This document shows, piece by piece, positions 1 through 10,031 of a stretch of DNA of 64,000 bases. The notes beneath the pieces were generated by a model. It saw only the letters and a program-made list of their open reading frames with translations, had not been told where the DNA came from and did not search any database. The DNA comes from Trichomonas vaginalis G3 (lineage: Eukaryota > Parabasalia > Trichomonadida > Trichomonadidae). The first letter of the stretch is position 1; every line of letters starts with the position of its first letter. The DNA lies in NCBI RefSeq assembly GCF_026262505.1, contig NC_067206.1, positions 29,403,896 to 29,467,895 of the forward strand, written 5' to 3'. Both the position numbers and the translations under genes were made by a program.

Positions 1-19
1 GTCAATTGAAGGTTAAACT

Positions 20-908
20 TTAAAACAATGTTGGTCGTTCCCATGGAATATTTTTGACTTTAATGGTATTAGTCATGATATGAATCTCAAGGTATGAACG
101 AGGAGAGATGAGAGACTTATATGCTTCCCAAATTTCTTCAAAAGGTAATGTTATACCTGACTGTTTCCAAATGAGTTCAATGTCATAGCGTGAGAAACCT
201 TGAAAGATAACGAAGTCAGTTATGAGACGTTTTATGTTTAAAGCTAAAAAACCTCCATGTTTGCATAAGTATTGCTACAGTTAAATGGTAATGTCTGACT
301 TTAGTAATGATGTTAGCTAATGGTGAGTCTGGTTTTGACACTAAACCTTTTCCGGCGAAGTCGTCACAAACTAATAAAGTGTTTGAAGGATATTTTTTGA
401 AGGGGTATTTTGAAAGTTTTGACAGAATGTAGTTTGTAAGTCGTTTCATATCGTAAACTCCTGAGTACTGACGTAAGTGGTGTTTGTCAATAATTCTTTC
501 CATCTCCTCAGAAGTCTTTTGCATTCCTGACTGTATAAATTCAACGATGGCATAATATTTCCTCTTACGTCGAATGTAACGTTGAAGAAATTCAATGAGT
601 TCACTGTCTGGAACTTTAACGACAGAGGCTTGAACTTTTGACATAAATGTTTTCGCTGTTGAGTCCATAGAGTCTGAAGTTGCTGATATAATGATTTGGT
701 CATAGTAAGAGTCGTTTCCTAAACGCTCTGTTATGAGTATATGACGAATGAGGTTAAATGTCTTACCTGAACCCATCTTTCCACAATAGAAATACACACC
801 ATTTGAACAGAATTCATAATCTTTGCTGAAAGGAAGAATAAGAGAAGAGTTAAGTTTGTCTGTAGTTTCATTCATGTCTTCATCTACGTCATGTATTAAA
901 TGCTTCAT
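20..908 (-). pseudogene. Polinton packaging ATPase, unit 1 (broken)
   Basis: Same gene as the intact copy at 12042-12929. It has the Walker A motif GKMGSGKT near the N-terminus and would power DNA packaging into the capsid, as FtsK/HerA-like ATPases do in Polintons and adenovirus-like lineages. About one or two interruptions are seen. Confidence 0.8.
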
Positions 909-924
909 TTTATCTCCATTAAAA

Positions 925-1806
925 ATGCAAGTCAGAAATATTCAGAACATAGCACCGAGTCTAACTGACAAGAGTATAAAGATATACTATGAACACGTTA
1001 TGATGAAACCAACCAAAATTCAAGAAAGTCAGTATACTTATGAATATCCAAGACACTGGGTAGAGTATGTAGGAGGTGAGAAAGCTATTGAAATCAGACA
1101 GGTTCGAAGTATTCCAGCAGGAAGGACAATATTATTGAAGAACTTTAATGTTTTGAGGTATAATGATGAAACAAAGAAGCAAGATAGTTTTCCTGTTGCT
1201 GTGTATGTGAACTTAGATACAGGAGATGACATGAAAGTTTTTAATACAAAGCTTCAAACGGTAGTGAGAGAACAACTGACTGCGGAAGGGCATCCATTAC
1301 CTTCAGAAGTTACCATAGCATATAATTTTGAAACAAACTCAATAGATTTTAAAGTCATCTCTGCAAAGAAGTCAGGTTTTACATTTAATGAAGCAGATGT
1401 ATATTCGAATGAAAACTTCAAAGCTATTGCATGGTTAGATAATGACGATTGCTTTAAGAAAATATTTAAATACAGTGACTCAACGATGTCAATAGATGAC
1501 CTTCGTGGAATGTTACCATCGACGTTTACAGTTGAAGGTTCAGCAGGATTGCTTACAAGATTGTCAATTGGTGGTATTTGGTCTCGTGAGAACATTGTTA
1601 TAAAATCCAGTATAAGTGAATTTGCTGAAGAATCTATATTATGTCTTTCAAACTACATGTATTCGCCGCCGAAGCATTATAGTATAACAAACTTTGTCAG
1701 TAAGTTTAACATAAGACTTGTCGAACCTTCTTCAATGAAAGATGTTGTGCTACCCAAAGACGGAAAGGATGGACTCATTATTGAGATGATTTTAATTGCA
1801 TATTAA
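925..1806 (+). CDS. Candidate minor capsid (penton) protein, unit 1
   Basis: Intact 293-residue ORF. The start at 925 is preferred over an earlier in-frame ATG because it sits just outside the divergently transcribed ATPase start, and all units share it. No motif proves the fold. It is called a minor capsid candidate because it adjoins the packaging ATPase and because a short block (YPxxW followed by KAIxxRxV) recurs in the gene at 60585-61446 of element 3, so it is conserved between two Polinton families. The next gene starts directly after the stop codon, which suggests one transcription unit through 2532. The single-jelly-roll assignment is an inference. Confidence 0.55.
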   Translation: MQVRNIQNIAPSLTDKSIKIYYEHVMMKPTKIQESQYTYEYPRHWVEYVGGEKAIEIRQVRSIPAGRTILLKNFNVLRYNDETKKQDSFPVAVYVNLDTGDDMKVFNTKLQTVVREQLTAEGHPLPSEVTIAYNFETNSIDFKVISAKKSGFTFNEADVYSNENFKAIAWLDNDDCFKKIFKYSDSTMSIDDLRGMLPSTFTVEGSAGLLTRLSIGGIWSRENIVIKSSISEFAEESILCLSNYMYSPPKHYSITNFVSKFNIRLVEPSSMKDVVLPKDGKDGLIIEMILIAY

Positions 1807-2004
1807 ATGAGCTTGTTCTTGAAGGTCATTCATGATGAAATAACTGTTGTAGAAGATGTTAGCAATTGTTCAGACATTTTGAAGCGTATAGATGATATAA
1901 GAAATAAGTTTATGAATGAGAACGTTTATGTTTCATTGACTTTCTCCAGTAACGAGAACTTTTATGAGATAATATTGAAGAGAGATGATTTTAATATGGG
2001 GTAA
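1807..2004 (+). CDS. Small element protein, 65 residues, unit 1
   Basis: Starts on the base after the preceding stop codon (TAAATG), and the following gene again starts directly after its own stop. No recognised domain. Alternating hydrophobic and charged residues suggest a small beta-rich protein. The unit 3 copy carries an extra GC-rich in-frame block, see 13937-13968. Confidence 0.6.
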   Translation: MSLFLKVIHDEITVVEDVSNCSDILKRIDDIRNKFMNENVYVSLTFSSNENFYEIILKRDDFNMG

Positions 2005-2532
2005 ATGGTAGCTTGGGCAGCTTTAGGTGCAATGGGAACAAAAGCATTAGCATTTGGAGCAAAAGCACTTGGAGCTTATGACGCAGTAAATAAAATGAGT
2101 GGAGGAAGGGTTTCGAAGACATTAGATGCAAATAAAGGGAAGATTGGAGGCTGGGTTGCAAAGAAGTTAAGATTAAATAAAATAGGGCTCATAAATAAAG
2201 CATCCAATTTGGTTGCGACTGAGTCAGAAAATGCTTTAGGAAAGGATGATGAGTTTGCAAAACACGCAAAAGACTTTAATGACCAGATGAAAGGTGAAAC
2301 AATGCATTTAAATAGATTCGATGGAACTAAAGAAAATGTTTCTTCTCCACCAGCGGTTTATCCATACGGGCCTTATGGAATGTATGGAAACCCTTATGAA
2401 CGACCATTTGACCCATTGACTGGTGGAAGTAACTGGTATCATTACGGACGAAGAAGAAAGACAGTCAAGTTGGAGACAGACGTGAAGAAACCAACTAAAA
2501 AGAAACCAAGGAAGAGAGTTATAAAGCAATGA
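2005..2532 (+). CDS. pVI-like minor virion protein, unit 1
   Basis: 175 residues. The N-terminal 60 residues are Ala/Gly-rich and amphipathic with scattered Lys. The middle is acidic. A Pro/Tyr/Gly stretch (about residues 110-140) precedes a strongly basic C-terminus (GRRRK, KKPTKKKPRKR). This layout recalls adenovirus-type internal proteins that bind DNA and disrupt membranes (pVI/pX class). Similarity is of composition only, so the role is inferred. It is the last gene of a tightly packed run of three and is followed by a palindrome at 2545-2592. Confidence 0.5.
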   Translation: MVAWAALGAMGTKALAFGAKALGAYDAVNKMSGGRVSKTLDANKGKIGGWVAKKLRLNKIGLINKASNLVATESENALGKDDEFAKHAKDFNDQMKGETMHLNRFDGTKENVSSPPAVYPYGPYGMYGNPYERPFDPLTGGSNWYHYGRRRKTVKLETDVKKPTKKKPRKRVIKQ

Positions 2533-2544
2533 ATTCAACAGGGT

Positions 2545-2592
2545 AGAAATGAGGGTAGAAATGAGGTTAGATCTACCCTTCTACCCTAAACA
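2545..2592. terminator. AGATCT-centred palindrome after pVI-like gene, unit 1
   Basis: Repeated GGGTAGAAAT blocks lead into a GATCT-centred inverted repeat ending CTACCCTAAACATTATTTTTGG. The same kind of module recurs many times in element 3 and after the same gene in units 2 and 3. A 3'-end or terminator role is inferred from its position just downstream of a gene. Confidence 0.45.
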
Positions 2593-2678
2593 TTATTTTT
2601 GGGCTATGTTTTCATACGTGTGAGGGTGGTGATATCATTAATTTTTAAGTTTATTTTTTTAAGTTTATTTTTATATAA

Positions 2679-2999
2679 ATGACGAAAACTATTGAGATAA
2701 CAAACTACAACGGTCATGAGTTCAAGAATTTGTTCTTCGTTCCTCGTGAAAATACATTCTATCAGATACGAGGGAGAAAGGGTAAAGTTAGTTTGAGCGT
2801 TTATGAAGGAATGAAGAATGGAAAGTTTATACAAGCATACGATACAAACGGTAAACGTGTTTCATTAGCTTTGTCAAAACTTACTAACATTTATTTTGAC
2901 AGTGATTTTGACCTATATGAAGAAGAAAGTGAGTCAGAAGATTATGAGCTGTTATGTGAAGCACATCAATGGGAGGAGTTGCAATACTTTTGTAAGTGA
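2679..2999 (+). CDS. Acidic-tail element protein of unknown function, unit 1
   Basis: Starts after a T-rich tract ending TATAAATG, the start context common to element genes here. The N-terminal 85 residues are basic and beta-rich, followed by an acidic tail (EEESESEDYE). Units 2 and 3 encode homologues, the unit 3 version being strongly diverged but similar in layout. No known family recognised. The C-terminal end differs between units 1 and 2. Confidence 0.5.
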   Translation: MTKTIEITNYNGHEFKNLFFVPRENTFYQIRGRKGKVSLSVYEGMKNGKFIQAYDTNGKRVSLALSKLTNIYFDSDFDLYEEESESEDYELLCEAHQWEELQYFCK

Positions 3000-3146
3000 G
3001 AACGTTTATTTTTACATTAGTGAAGTCGTTAGCGAAGTCGTTAGTGAAGTGAAGTGGTTGGCGGCTTTATAAATATTTAAGGTTAAGTTGGTGTTGTCGT
3101 TTGTGTTGTAAAATATACGTTAACGGTTTCGTAAAGTGTCAAATTC

Positions 3147-3195
3147 ACATATAATGGGTAAGGAGGCGCGCAGTGCCGCCGTACCCATGATATGT
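3147..3195. other. Long imperfect hairpin between convergent genes, unit 1
   Basis: A ~21-bp arm (ACATAT..GGGTAAGGAGGC) pairs with its near reverse complement across a short GC-rich loop. It lies between the ends of convergent genes. Unit 3 has the same hairpin with different but complementary bases (see 15187-15235), so pairing is being kept. Possible bidirectional 3' end, replication or recombination site. Confidence 0.6.
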
Positions 3196-3198
3196 ATA

Positions 3199-3994
3199 CT
3201 AACTAACGAAACTATCACCGTCAAAAGTTAACGAATTCAATTTCGTCGTTGATGCTTTTATTTCATACACCGCTTTATCGATAGTTTTTGGCTCACCTTC
3301 TTTAGAAGCATATGAAACATTAATGAATGAATTATATGTATTCATGAATGAATTAAAATCAATGATTTTCATTAATGACGCCTTTAATGATTCATTTACT
3401 GTCGAATCCCTTAAAGTAATTAATGAACTGTCATTTATGAAAGGTACACTGCAAACCGTCGAGTTTGGATCAAATGCTGTAGTTGGTGCAGGAATATTAA
3501 TGATATAAGTCATTAATCATTAAGTGACGTAAATAATGTTGTCGTTTTGATTTAATTTCTTTAGCATCTGTTATATATGGTAATTTTATTTCTGTAGTTT
3601 CTGAATTAAAGATATTCGCTAAAATGTTTTGTAAACTGTTTTGAACAGCTGTGTAAACCGTTGAATCCGGAACTCTTACGATTTCACCATCCTTAATAAA
3701 AGGCATTGTACATGACGTAGTGCTTGGGTCAAATCTTTCGGGATTATAATTCAACATATATTCTAACGCTTCATGAACAGACTTATATACTGTTGTGTCG
3801 TTCTTCATGACAACTTCACCATTTACAATGAATGGCATAGTGCATGGAGTTAAAATGGGGTCAAACTTTTCATAGTCCTTCCATGTTATGTATTTCTCGG
3901 TATTTCCATCACTGATAACAATATATTTGTCAGTAAGTGTGAGAGAGTATTGACCAAAAATATAAACGTTTAGCTCTGTCAGCTTCATACGCAT
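3199..3994 (-). pseudogene. Fibre-like repeat protein, unit 1 (broken)
   Basis: Same gene as the intact copy at 9204-9998, with about one or two interruptions. Confidence 0.7.
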
Positions 3995-4027
3995 ATGCAG
4001 CTATACTCATATTTTAATGAGAATAAA

Positions 4028-4800
4028 ATGTTGTTCTATTTGCAAAGTACAGACCAAACGAATACGGGACAGTAAAACTACAAACAAACTTAGGTCTACA
4101 GAATGAGCCACTTGCATTCAGAATGGTTGACTTCAATACTATCGCTTCATTCGTTATAACAGATGAAACAGATTTCATGGAGATTGAATAGATGGAAAGA
4201 AGCACGAAATAAGATTTCACAATAATGTAGAATATAAGATGGAAACATTAGCTGGAGTGTTAAATGCTCTCATAAATACTACAATAAACAAGGATAACGG
4301 AGAAAACTTAATGAATGTTAAACTTATTGCAGGAGTTTTGAAGTTCAGTTATGCGAAAGAGTTTAAGATACCAAGAATGAGTCATAGAGTACAACTTCTT
4401 TTGGGAGCATACCATATGACATTTCCTTTGAAAAGTGTTGACAAAACGATTGAGATGAAATCTGTTCCATACGTATGTTATGGCAATTGTTTGTACATTG
4501 AGTCAAAAATAGCTAATGTCACAGGTATTTCAGGAGTTAATAGTAAAGGTTCAGTAGAATATAAATCCTTCTGTTATGCAGTCAATTCAATGTTCATTCC
4601 AAACGTTCTGTCATAGCAACTCATTTAGGTAAATGGTTCGCATTAGTCCTCATAATTTGAAAGACATGCAATTCAGACTTGTTGACTTTCAAGGAGAGCC
4701 TGTAGAACTGAAGGCACCAGTGCGAATGACTGTTGAAGTTGACTTTTTAGAAAATATTAAATGCAACAGCTTACAAGAGAACTCAGAGCTAAAAATATAA
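4028..4800 (+). pseudogene. Element protein with FRxxDF repeats, unit 1 (broken)
   Basis: Two similar blocks are visible, one near the beginning (FRMVDF) and one near the end (FRLVDF followed by PVRMTVEVD). The related genes at 33501-34238 (FRITDLFD) and 49908-50701 (LVDANFVPV) place it in a family shared by all three elements. Possibly virion-associated. No known domain recognised. Roughly three interruptions. Confidence 0.5.
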
Positions 4801-5039
4801 AGTATGAATGTTATGTATTAGGTCATGAACTTTGGTTGTTGCTGTTTGATGAAACAAATGAGTTAGTTATGTCAGTCAAGAGAACAGAAAAATATTGTGT
4901 TAGTGAAAACTGCACCAAGTCAATAAGATTAGGTTTGCATTATGAAGATGAGTTCGATACTGTGAAGAAGTTTTGGATAGATATTACAAATTGCTTTAAT
5001 TTACTAAAACATATTTCAAACAAAGCTTATAGTAAGTAG
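4761..5039 (+). CDS. Small element protein overlapping previous gene, unit 1
   Basis: Starts inside the end of the previous gene in another frame. The unit 2 version at 10766-11005 is 79 residues and ends differently. It resembles the 69-residue protein at 49686-49895 of element 3 in size, position beside the CCG gene and a C-terminal block (EEVLxxxxK / DEVLxxFQK). Function unknown. Confidence 0.5.
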   Translation: MQQLTRELRAKNIKYECYVLGHELWLLLFDETNELVMSVKRTEKYCVSENCTKSIRLGLHYEDEFDTVKKFWIDITNCFNLLKHISNKAYSK

Positions 5040-5610
5040 ATAGTTTTGTATACTCGTTCGAATATTTATACTTAAACTCAACTCCTGGAGTACCTGGTGT
5101 TTCAATGATGCGGATGTTACCTATTTTCATGAATATTGGAGTTTGACCACAGCATTCGATTTCAGGGTCGAGATAGTCAATGACACATTGCTTTCCTGTT
5201 ATTCGTGATATAATATTTTCAAGGTCCTCCTTTGTTAGAATTATTTGGTTCTTACTTATAAGATTTGTCAAAAGCTTCTTATCGTCTTTGAGTAAAATTG
5301 TTTGGTATAACTGAAGAAGGTAATGGTCTACGTTATCTGAAGGATTTGTTTGAACATTTGTGTAAGGGTTGTCGTTGGCTTCTCTTGAAAAAACTTGGTC
5401 CAGTGGTGGATACTCTAACTTAACATCTGATGTAGCGTTAGCGTTTGAAGTTGTGTTTAAATTCACCGACTTAAGATCTGGTTCTTTTTCTTTCAAACAC
5501 TCCGAACTATAGTTCTTTATGACAATATTGTTTGTCGTTCGTGAGTCAACATTTGATGTTGGTTCAATTGGAACATTAACGGCACCAGCTAAGATGGATT
5601 TGCTTCTCAT
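4996..5610 (-). CDS. CCG-motif element protein, unit 1
   Basis: 204 residues. The N-terminal half is polar and low in complexity. The C-terminal half contains an I-E-C-C-G motif at about residue 150 followed by beta-rich sequence. Homologues with the same Cys-Cys-Gly at the same relative place occur in element 2 (34735-35424) and element 3 (49078-49659), so this is a core gene of these Polintons. Function unknown. The paired Cys could bind metal or form a disulphide. Confidence 0.65.
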   Translation of the reverse strand: MRSKSILAGAVNVPIEPTSNVDSRTTNNIVIKNYSSECLKEKEPDLKSVNLNTTSNANATSDVKLEYPPLDQVFSREANDNPYTNVQTNPSDNVDHYLLQLYQTILLKDDKKLLTNLISKNQIILTKEDLENIISRITGKQCVIDYLDPEIECCGQTPIFMKIGNIRIIETPGTPGVEFKYKYSNEYTKLSTYYKLCLKYVLVN

Positions 5611-5635
5611 TTCATATAGAATAAAAACCTTTTAT

Positions 5636-5779
5636 ATGTATGAAATGAACAATATACTCGACAAGGGTTTGAATGTAAAGCTAACGAATGAAAATATTGT
5701 TGAATTCACTGAGACAGGAGCTGTGTATAAAGATGTAGAACTACTGAACAAAAGAGCAAAGGAAGAAGCAGGAATATGA
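5636..5779 (+). CDS. Small element gene upstream of VxDGxG protein, unit 1
   Basis: Starts 25 bases from the divergent CCG gene. 47 residues, Asn/Glu/Lys-rich. Its stop overlaps the next start. Function unknown. Confidence 0.4.
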   Translation: MYEMNNILDKGLNVKLTNENIVEFTETGAVYKDVELLNKRAKEEAGI

Positions 5780-6030
5780 ACAAAGGGTGGAAGCCTATAA
5801 AAATTTATGTCAATGATGGCTCAGGAGGTTCAAACATAAAGTATGCAGAAAGTTATAGAGTTTATGCTCTCAAAGGTGAAAAGCCTTCATTTAAGAACAG
5901 CTATTCTAACGCATATCCTCAAAAGTTAACGGATGGAGAAGTGGATGATATGAATGACAGCAAAAATATTAACAGAAATGGCGACAGAGATGCATGGAAT
6001 TTGTTTTACCATCAGTCAATTGAAGGTTAA
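5776..6030 (+). CDS. VxDGxG element protein, unit 1
   Basis: 84 residues with a block (VNDGSGGSNIK, then AY..YPQ) that matches the longer element 2 protein at 35533-36356 (VTDGQGNIK, then AYNEHYP). This supports a shared element gene. It converges on the ATPase gene of the next unit with a small overlap. Function unknown. Confidence 0.5.
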   Translation: MNKGWKPIKIYVNDGSGGSNIKYAESYRVYALKGEKPSFKNSYSNAYPQKLTDGEVDDMNDSKNINRNGDRDAWNLFYHQSIEG

Positions 6031-6033
6031 GCT

Positions 6034-6917
6034 TTAAAATAATGTTGGTCGTTCCATGGAATATTTTTGACTTTAATGGTATTAGTCATGATATGAATCT
6101 CAAGGTATGAACGAGGAGAGATGAGAGACTTATATGCTTCCCAAATTTCTTCAAAAGGTAATGTTATACTGACTGTTTCCAAATGAGTTCAATGTCATAG
6201 CGTGAGAAACCTTGAAAGATAACGAAGTCAGTTATGAGACGTTTTATGTTTAAAGCTAAAAACCTCCATGTTTGCATAAGTATTGCTACAGTTAAGTGTA
6301 ATGTCTGACTTTAGTAATGATGTTAGCTAATGGTGAGTCTGGTTTTGAAACTAAACCTTTTCCGGCGAAGTCGTCGCAAACTAACAAAGTATTTGAAGGA
6401 TATTTTTTGAAGGGTATTTTGAAAGTTTTGATAGAATGTAGTTTGTAAGTCGTTTCATATCGTAAACTCCTGAGTATTGACGTAAGTGGTGTTTGTCAAT
6501 AATTCTTTCCATCTCCTCAGAAGTCTTTTGCATTCCTGACTGTATAAATTCAACGATGGCATAATATTTCCTCTTACGTCGAATGTAACGTTGAAGAAAT
6601 TCAATGAGTTCGCTATCTGGAACTTTAACGACAGAGGCTTGAACTTTTGACATAAATGTTTTCGCTGTTGAGTCCATAGAGTCTGAAGTTGCTGATATAA
6701 TGATTTGGTCATAATATGGATCTTGACCTAAACGCTCTGTTATGAGTATATGACGAATGAGGTTAAATGTCTTACCTGAACCCATCTTTCCACAATAGAA
6801 ATACACACCATTTGAACAGAATTCATAATCTTTGCTGAAAGGAAGAATAAGAGAAGAGTTAAGTTTGTCTGTAGTTTCATTCATGTCTTCATCTACGTCA
6901 TGTATTAAATGCTTCAT
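6034..6917 (-). pseudogene. Polinton packaging ATPase, unit 2 (broken)
   Basis: Sequence variants match the unit 3 copy at 12042-12929. A few interruptions, mostly at homopolymer runs. Confidence 0.8.
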
Positions 6918-6934
6918 TTTATCTCCATTAAAAA

Positions 6935-7815
6935 ATGCAAGTCAGAAATATTCAGAACATAGCACCGAGTCTAACTGACAAGAGTATAAAGATATACTAT
7001 GAAACACGTTATGATGAAACCAACCAAAATTCAAGAAAGTCAGTATACTTATGAATATCCAAGACACTGGGTAGAGTATGTAGGAGGTGAGAAAGCTATT
7101 GAAATCAGACAGGTTCGAAGTATTCCAGCAGGAAGGACAATATTATTGAAGAACTTAATGTTTTGAGGTATAATGATGAAACAAAGAAGCAAGATAGTTT
7201 TCCTGTTGCTGTGTATGTGAACTTAGATACAGGAGATGACATGAAAGTTTTAATACAAAGCTTCAAACGGTAGTGAGAGAACAACTGACTGCGGAAGGGC
7301 ATCCATTACCTTCAGAAGTTACCATAGCATATAATTTTGAAACAACTCAATAGATTTTAAAGTCATCTCTGCAAAGAAGTCAGGTTTTACATTTAATGAA
7401 GCAGATGTATATTCGAATGAAAACTTCAAAGCTATTGCATGGTTAGATAATGACGATTGCTTTAAGAAAATATTTAAATACAGTGACTCAACGATGTCAA
7501 TAGATGACCTTCGTGGAATGTTTACCATCGACGTTTACAGTTGAAGGTTCAGCAGGATTGCTTACAAGATTGTCAATTGGTGGTATTTGGTCTCGTGAGA
7601 ACATTGTTATAAAATCCAGTATAAGTGAATTTGCTGAAGAATCTATATTATGTCTTTCAAACTACATGTATTCGCCGCCGAAGCATTATAGTATAACAAA
7701 CTTTGTCAGTAAGTTTAACATAAGACTTGTCGAACCTTCTTCAATGAAAGATGTTGTGCTACCCAAAGACGGAAAGGATGGACTCATTATTGAGATGATT
7801 TTAATTGCATATTAA
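6935..7815 (+). pseudogene. Candidate minor capsid protein, unit 2 (broken)
   Basis: Copy of 925-1806 with several interruptions, mostly in homopolymer runs, while the flanking sequence is almost identical. Sequencing error is a real alternative to decay. Confidence 0.7.
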
Positions 7816-8012
7816 ATGAGCTTGTTCTGAAGGTCATTCATGATGAAATAACTGTTGTAGAAGATGTTAGCAATTGTTCAGACATTTTGAAGCGTATAGA
7901 TGATATAAGAAATAAGTTTATGAATGAGAACGTTTATGTTTCATTGACTTTCTCCAGTAACGAGAACTTTTATGAGATAATATTGAAGAGAGATGATTTT
8001 AATATGGGGTAA
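7816..8012 (+). pseudogene. Small element protein, unit 2 (broken)
   Basis: Copy of 1807-2004 with about one interruption. Variants match unit 1, not unit 3. Confidence 0.55.
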
Positions 8013-8539
8013 ATGGTAGCTTGGGCAGCTTTAGGTGCAATGGGAACAAAAGCATTAGCATTTGGAGCAAAAGCACTTGGAGCTTATGACGCAGTAAATA
8101 AAATGAGTGGAGGAAGGGTTTCGAAGACATTAGATGCAAATAAAGGAAGATTGGAGGCTGGGTTGCAAAGAAGTTAAGATTAAATAAAATAGGGCTCATA
8201 AATAAAGCATCCAATTTGGTTGCGACTGAGTCAGAAAATGCTTTAGGAAAGGATGATGAGTTTGCAAAACACGCAAAAGACTTTAATGACCAGATGAAAG
8301 GTGAAACAATGCATTTAAATAGATTCGATGGAACTAAAGAAAATGTTTCTTCTCCACCAGCGGTTTATCCATACGGGCCTTATGGAATGTATGGAAACCC
8401 TTATGAACGACCATTTGACCCATTGACTGGTGGAAGTAACTGGTATCATTACGGACGAAGAAGAAAGACAGTCAAGTTGGAGACAGACGTGAAGAAACCA
8501 ACTAAAAAGAAACCAAGGAAGAGAGTTATAAAGCAATGA
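8013..8539 (+). pseudogene. pVI-like protein, unit 2 (broken)
   Basis: Copy of 2005-2532 with about one interruption. Variants match unit 1. The palindrome that follows is at about 8552-8600. Confidence 0.55.
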
Positions 8540-8684
8540 ATTCAACAGGGTAGAAATGAGGGTAGAAATGAGGTTAGATCTACCCTTCTACCCTAAACAT
8601 TATTTTTGGGCTATGTTTTCATACGTGTGAGGGTGGTGATATCATTAATTTTTAAGTTTATTTTTTAAGTTTATTTTTATATAA

Positions 8685-9077
8685 ATGACGAAAACTATTG
8701 AGATAACAAACTACAACGGTCATGAGTTCAAGAATTTGTTCTTCGTTCCTCGTGAAAATACATTCTATCAGATACGAGGGAGAAAGGGTAAAGTTAGTTT
8801 GAGCGTTTATGAAGGAATGAAGAATGGAAAGTTTATACAAGCATACGATACAAACGGTAAACGTGTTTCATTAGCTTTGTCAAAACTTACTAACATTTAT
8901 TTTGACAGTGATTTTGACCTATATGAAGAAGAAAGTGAGTCAGAAGATTATGAGCTTTATGTGAAGCACATCAATGGGAGGAGTTGCAATACTTTTGTAA
9001 GTGAGAACGTTTATTTTTACATTAGTGAAGTCGTTAGCGAAGTCGTTAGTGAAGTGAAGTGGTTGGCGGCTTTATAA
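8685..9077 (+). CDS. Acidic-tail element protein, unit 2
   Basis: 130-residue version of the protein at 2679-2999. After the acidic stretch it continues through a Ser-Glu-Val repeated tail (SEVVSEVVSEV) that reads through a short direct repeat (GTGAAGTCGTTAG). It starts in the T-rich, TATAAATG context. Confidence 0.5.
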   Translation: MTKTIEITNYNGHEFKNLFFVPRENTFYQIRGRKGKVSLSVYEGMKNGKFIQAYDTNGKRVSLALSKLTNIYFDSDFDLYEEESESEDYELYVKHINGRSCNTFVSENVYFYISEVVSEVVSEVKWLAAL

Positions 9078-9151
9078 ATATTTAAGGTTAAGTTGGTGTT
9101 GTCGTTTGTGTTGTAAAATATACGTTAACGGTTTCGTAAAGTGTCAAATTC

Positions 9152-9200
9152 ACATATAATGGGTAAGGAGGCGCGCAGTGCCGCCGTACCCATGATATGT
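9152..9200. other. Long imperfect hairpin, unit 2
   Basis: Same hairpin as 3147-3195. Confidence 0.6.
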
Positions 9201-9203
9201 ATA

Positions 9204-9998
9204 CTAACTAACGAAACTATCACCGTCAAAAGTTAACGAATTCAATTTCGTCGTTGATGCTTTTATTTCATACACCGCTTTATCGATAGTTTTTGGCTCA
9301 CCTTCTTTAGAAGCATATGAAACATTAATGAATGAATTATATGTATTCATGAATGAATTAAAATCAATGATTTTCATTAATGACGCCTTTAATGATTCAT
9401 TTACTGTCGAATCCCTTAAAGTAATTAATGAACTGTCATTTATGAAAGGTACACTGCAAACCGTCGAGTTTGGATCAAATGCTGTAGTTGGTGCAGGAAT
9501 ATTAATGATATAAGTCATTAAATCATTAAGTGACGTAAATAATGTTGTCGTTTTTGATTTAATTTCTTTAGCATCTGTTATATATGGTAATTTTATTTCT
9601 GTAGTTTCTGAATTAAAGATATTCGCTAAAATGTTTTTGTAAACTGTTTTGAACAGCTGTGTAAACGTTGAATCCGGAACTCTTACGATTTCACCATCCT
9701 TAATAAAAGGCATTGTACATGACGTAGTGCTTGGGTCAAATCTTTCGGGATTATAATTCAACATATATTCTAACGCTTCATGAACAGACTTATATACTGT
9801 TGTGTCGTTCTTCATGACAACTTCACCATTTACAATGAATGGCATAGTGCATGGAGTTAAAATGGGGTCAAACTTTTCATAGTCCTTCCATGTTATGTAT
9901 TTCTCGGTATTTCCATCACTGATAACAATATATTTGTCAGTAAGTGTGAGAGAGTATTGACCAAATATAACGTTTAGCTCTGTCAGCTTCATACGCAT
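9204..9998 (-). CDS. Fibre-like protein with three FDP...PFI repeats
   Basis: Intact 264-residue ORF. Three repeats of about 60 residues each contain FDP, then CTMPFI or CSVPFI, then a D-[ST]-T block and a helix: around residues 43, 84 and 175. Between and after the repeats come Ser/Thr/Asn-rich segments. Repeated short beta units of this kind are common in trimeric attachment fibres. No sequence family is recognised, so fibre is an inference from architecture. It is encoded on the strand opposite the capsid genes and converges on the hairpin. Unit 3 lacks it. Confidence 0.45.
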   Translation of the reverse strand: MRMKLTELNVIFGQYSLTLTDKYIVISDGNTEKYITWKDYEKFDPILTPCTMPFIVNGEVVMKNDTTVYKSVHEALEYMLNYNPERFDPSTTSCTMPFIKDGEIVRVPDSTFTQLFKTVYKNILANIFNSETTEIKLPYITDAKEIKSKTTTLFTSLNDLMTYIINIPAPTTAFDPNSTVCSVPFINDSSLITLRDSTVNESLKASLMKIIDFNSFMNTYNSFINVSYASKEGEPKTIDKAVYEIKASTTKLNSLTFDGDSFVS

Positions 9999-10031
9999 AT
10001 GCAGCTATACTCATATTTTAATGAGAATAAA

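Larger units (their letters stand above)
1..6014 (+). repeat. Tandem unit 1 (about 6.0 kb)
   Basis: First full unit, recognised because the sequence at position 1 recurs at 6015 and 12023 in the same orientation. Gene order: ATPase (-), minor capsid candidate (+), small protein (+), pVI-like (+), acidic-tail protein (+), hairpin, fibre-like (-), second-layer protein (+), small protein (+), CCG protein (-), two small genes (+). Confidence 0.9.

Noticed and set aside
446-703. ORF antisense-frame to the ATPase (also 6455-6712 and 12467-12724)
   Set aside because: Same-strand, out-of-frame shadow of the packaging ATPase; Gln/Leu-rich composition and no start context.
3190-3210. ACTAAC-like intron branch point in GTATACTAACTAAC
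   Set aside because: No trichomonad 3' splice consensus (ACTAACACACAG) and no matching GTAYGT donor; the sequence flanks a hairpin.
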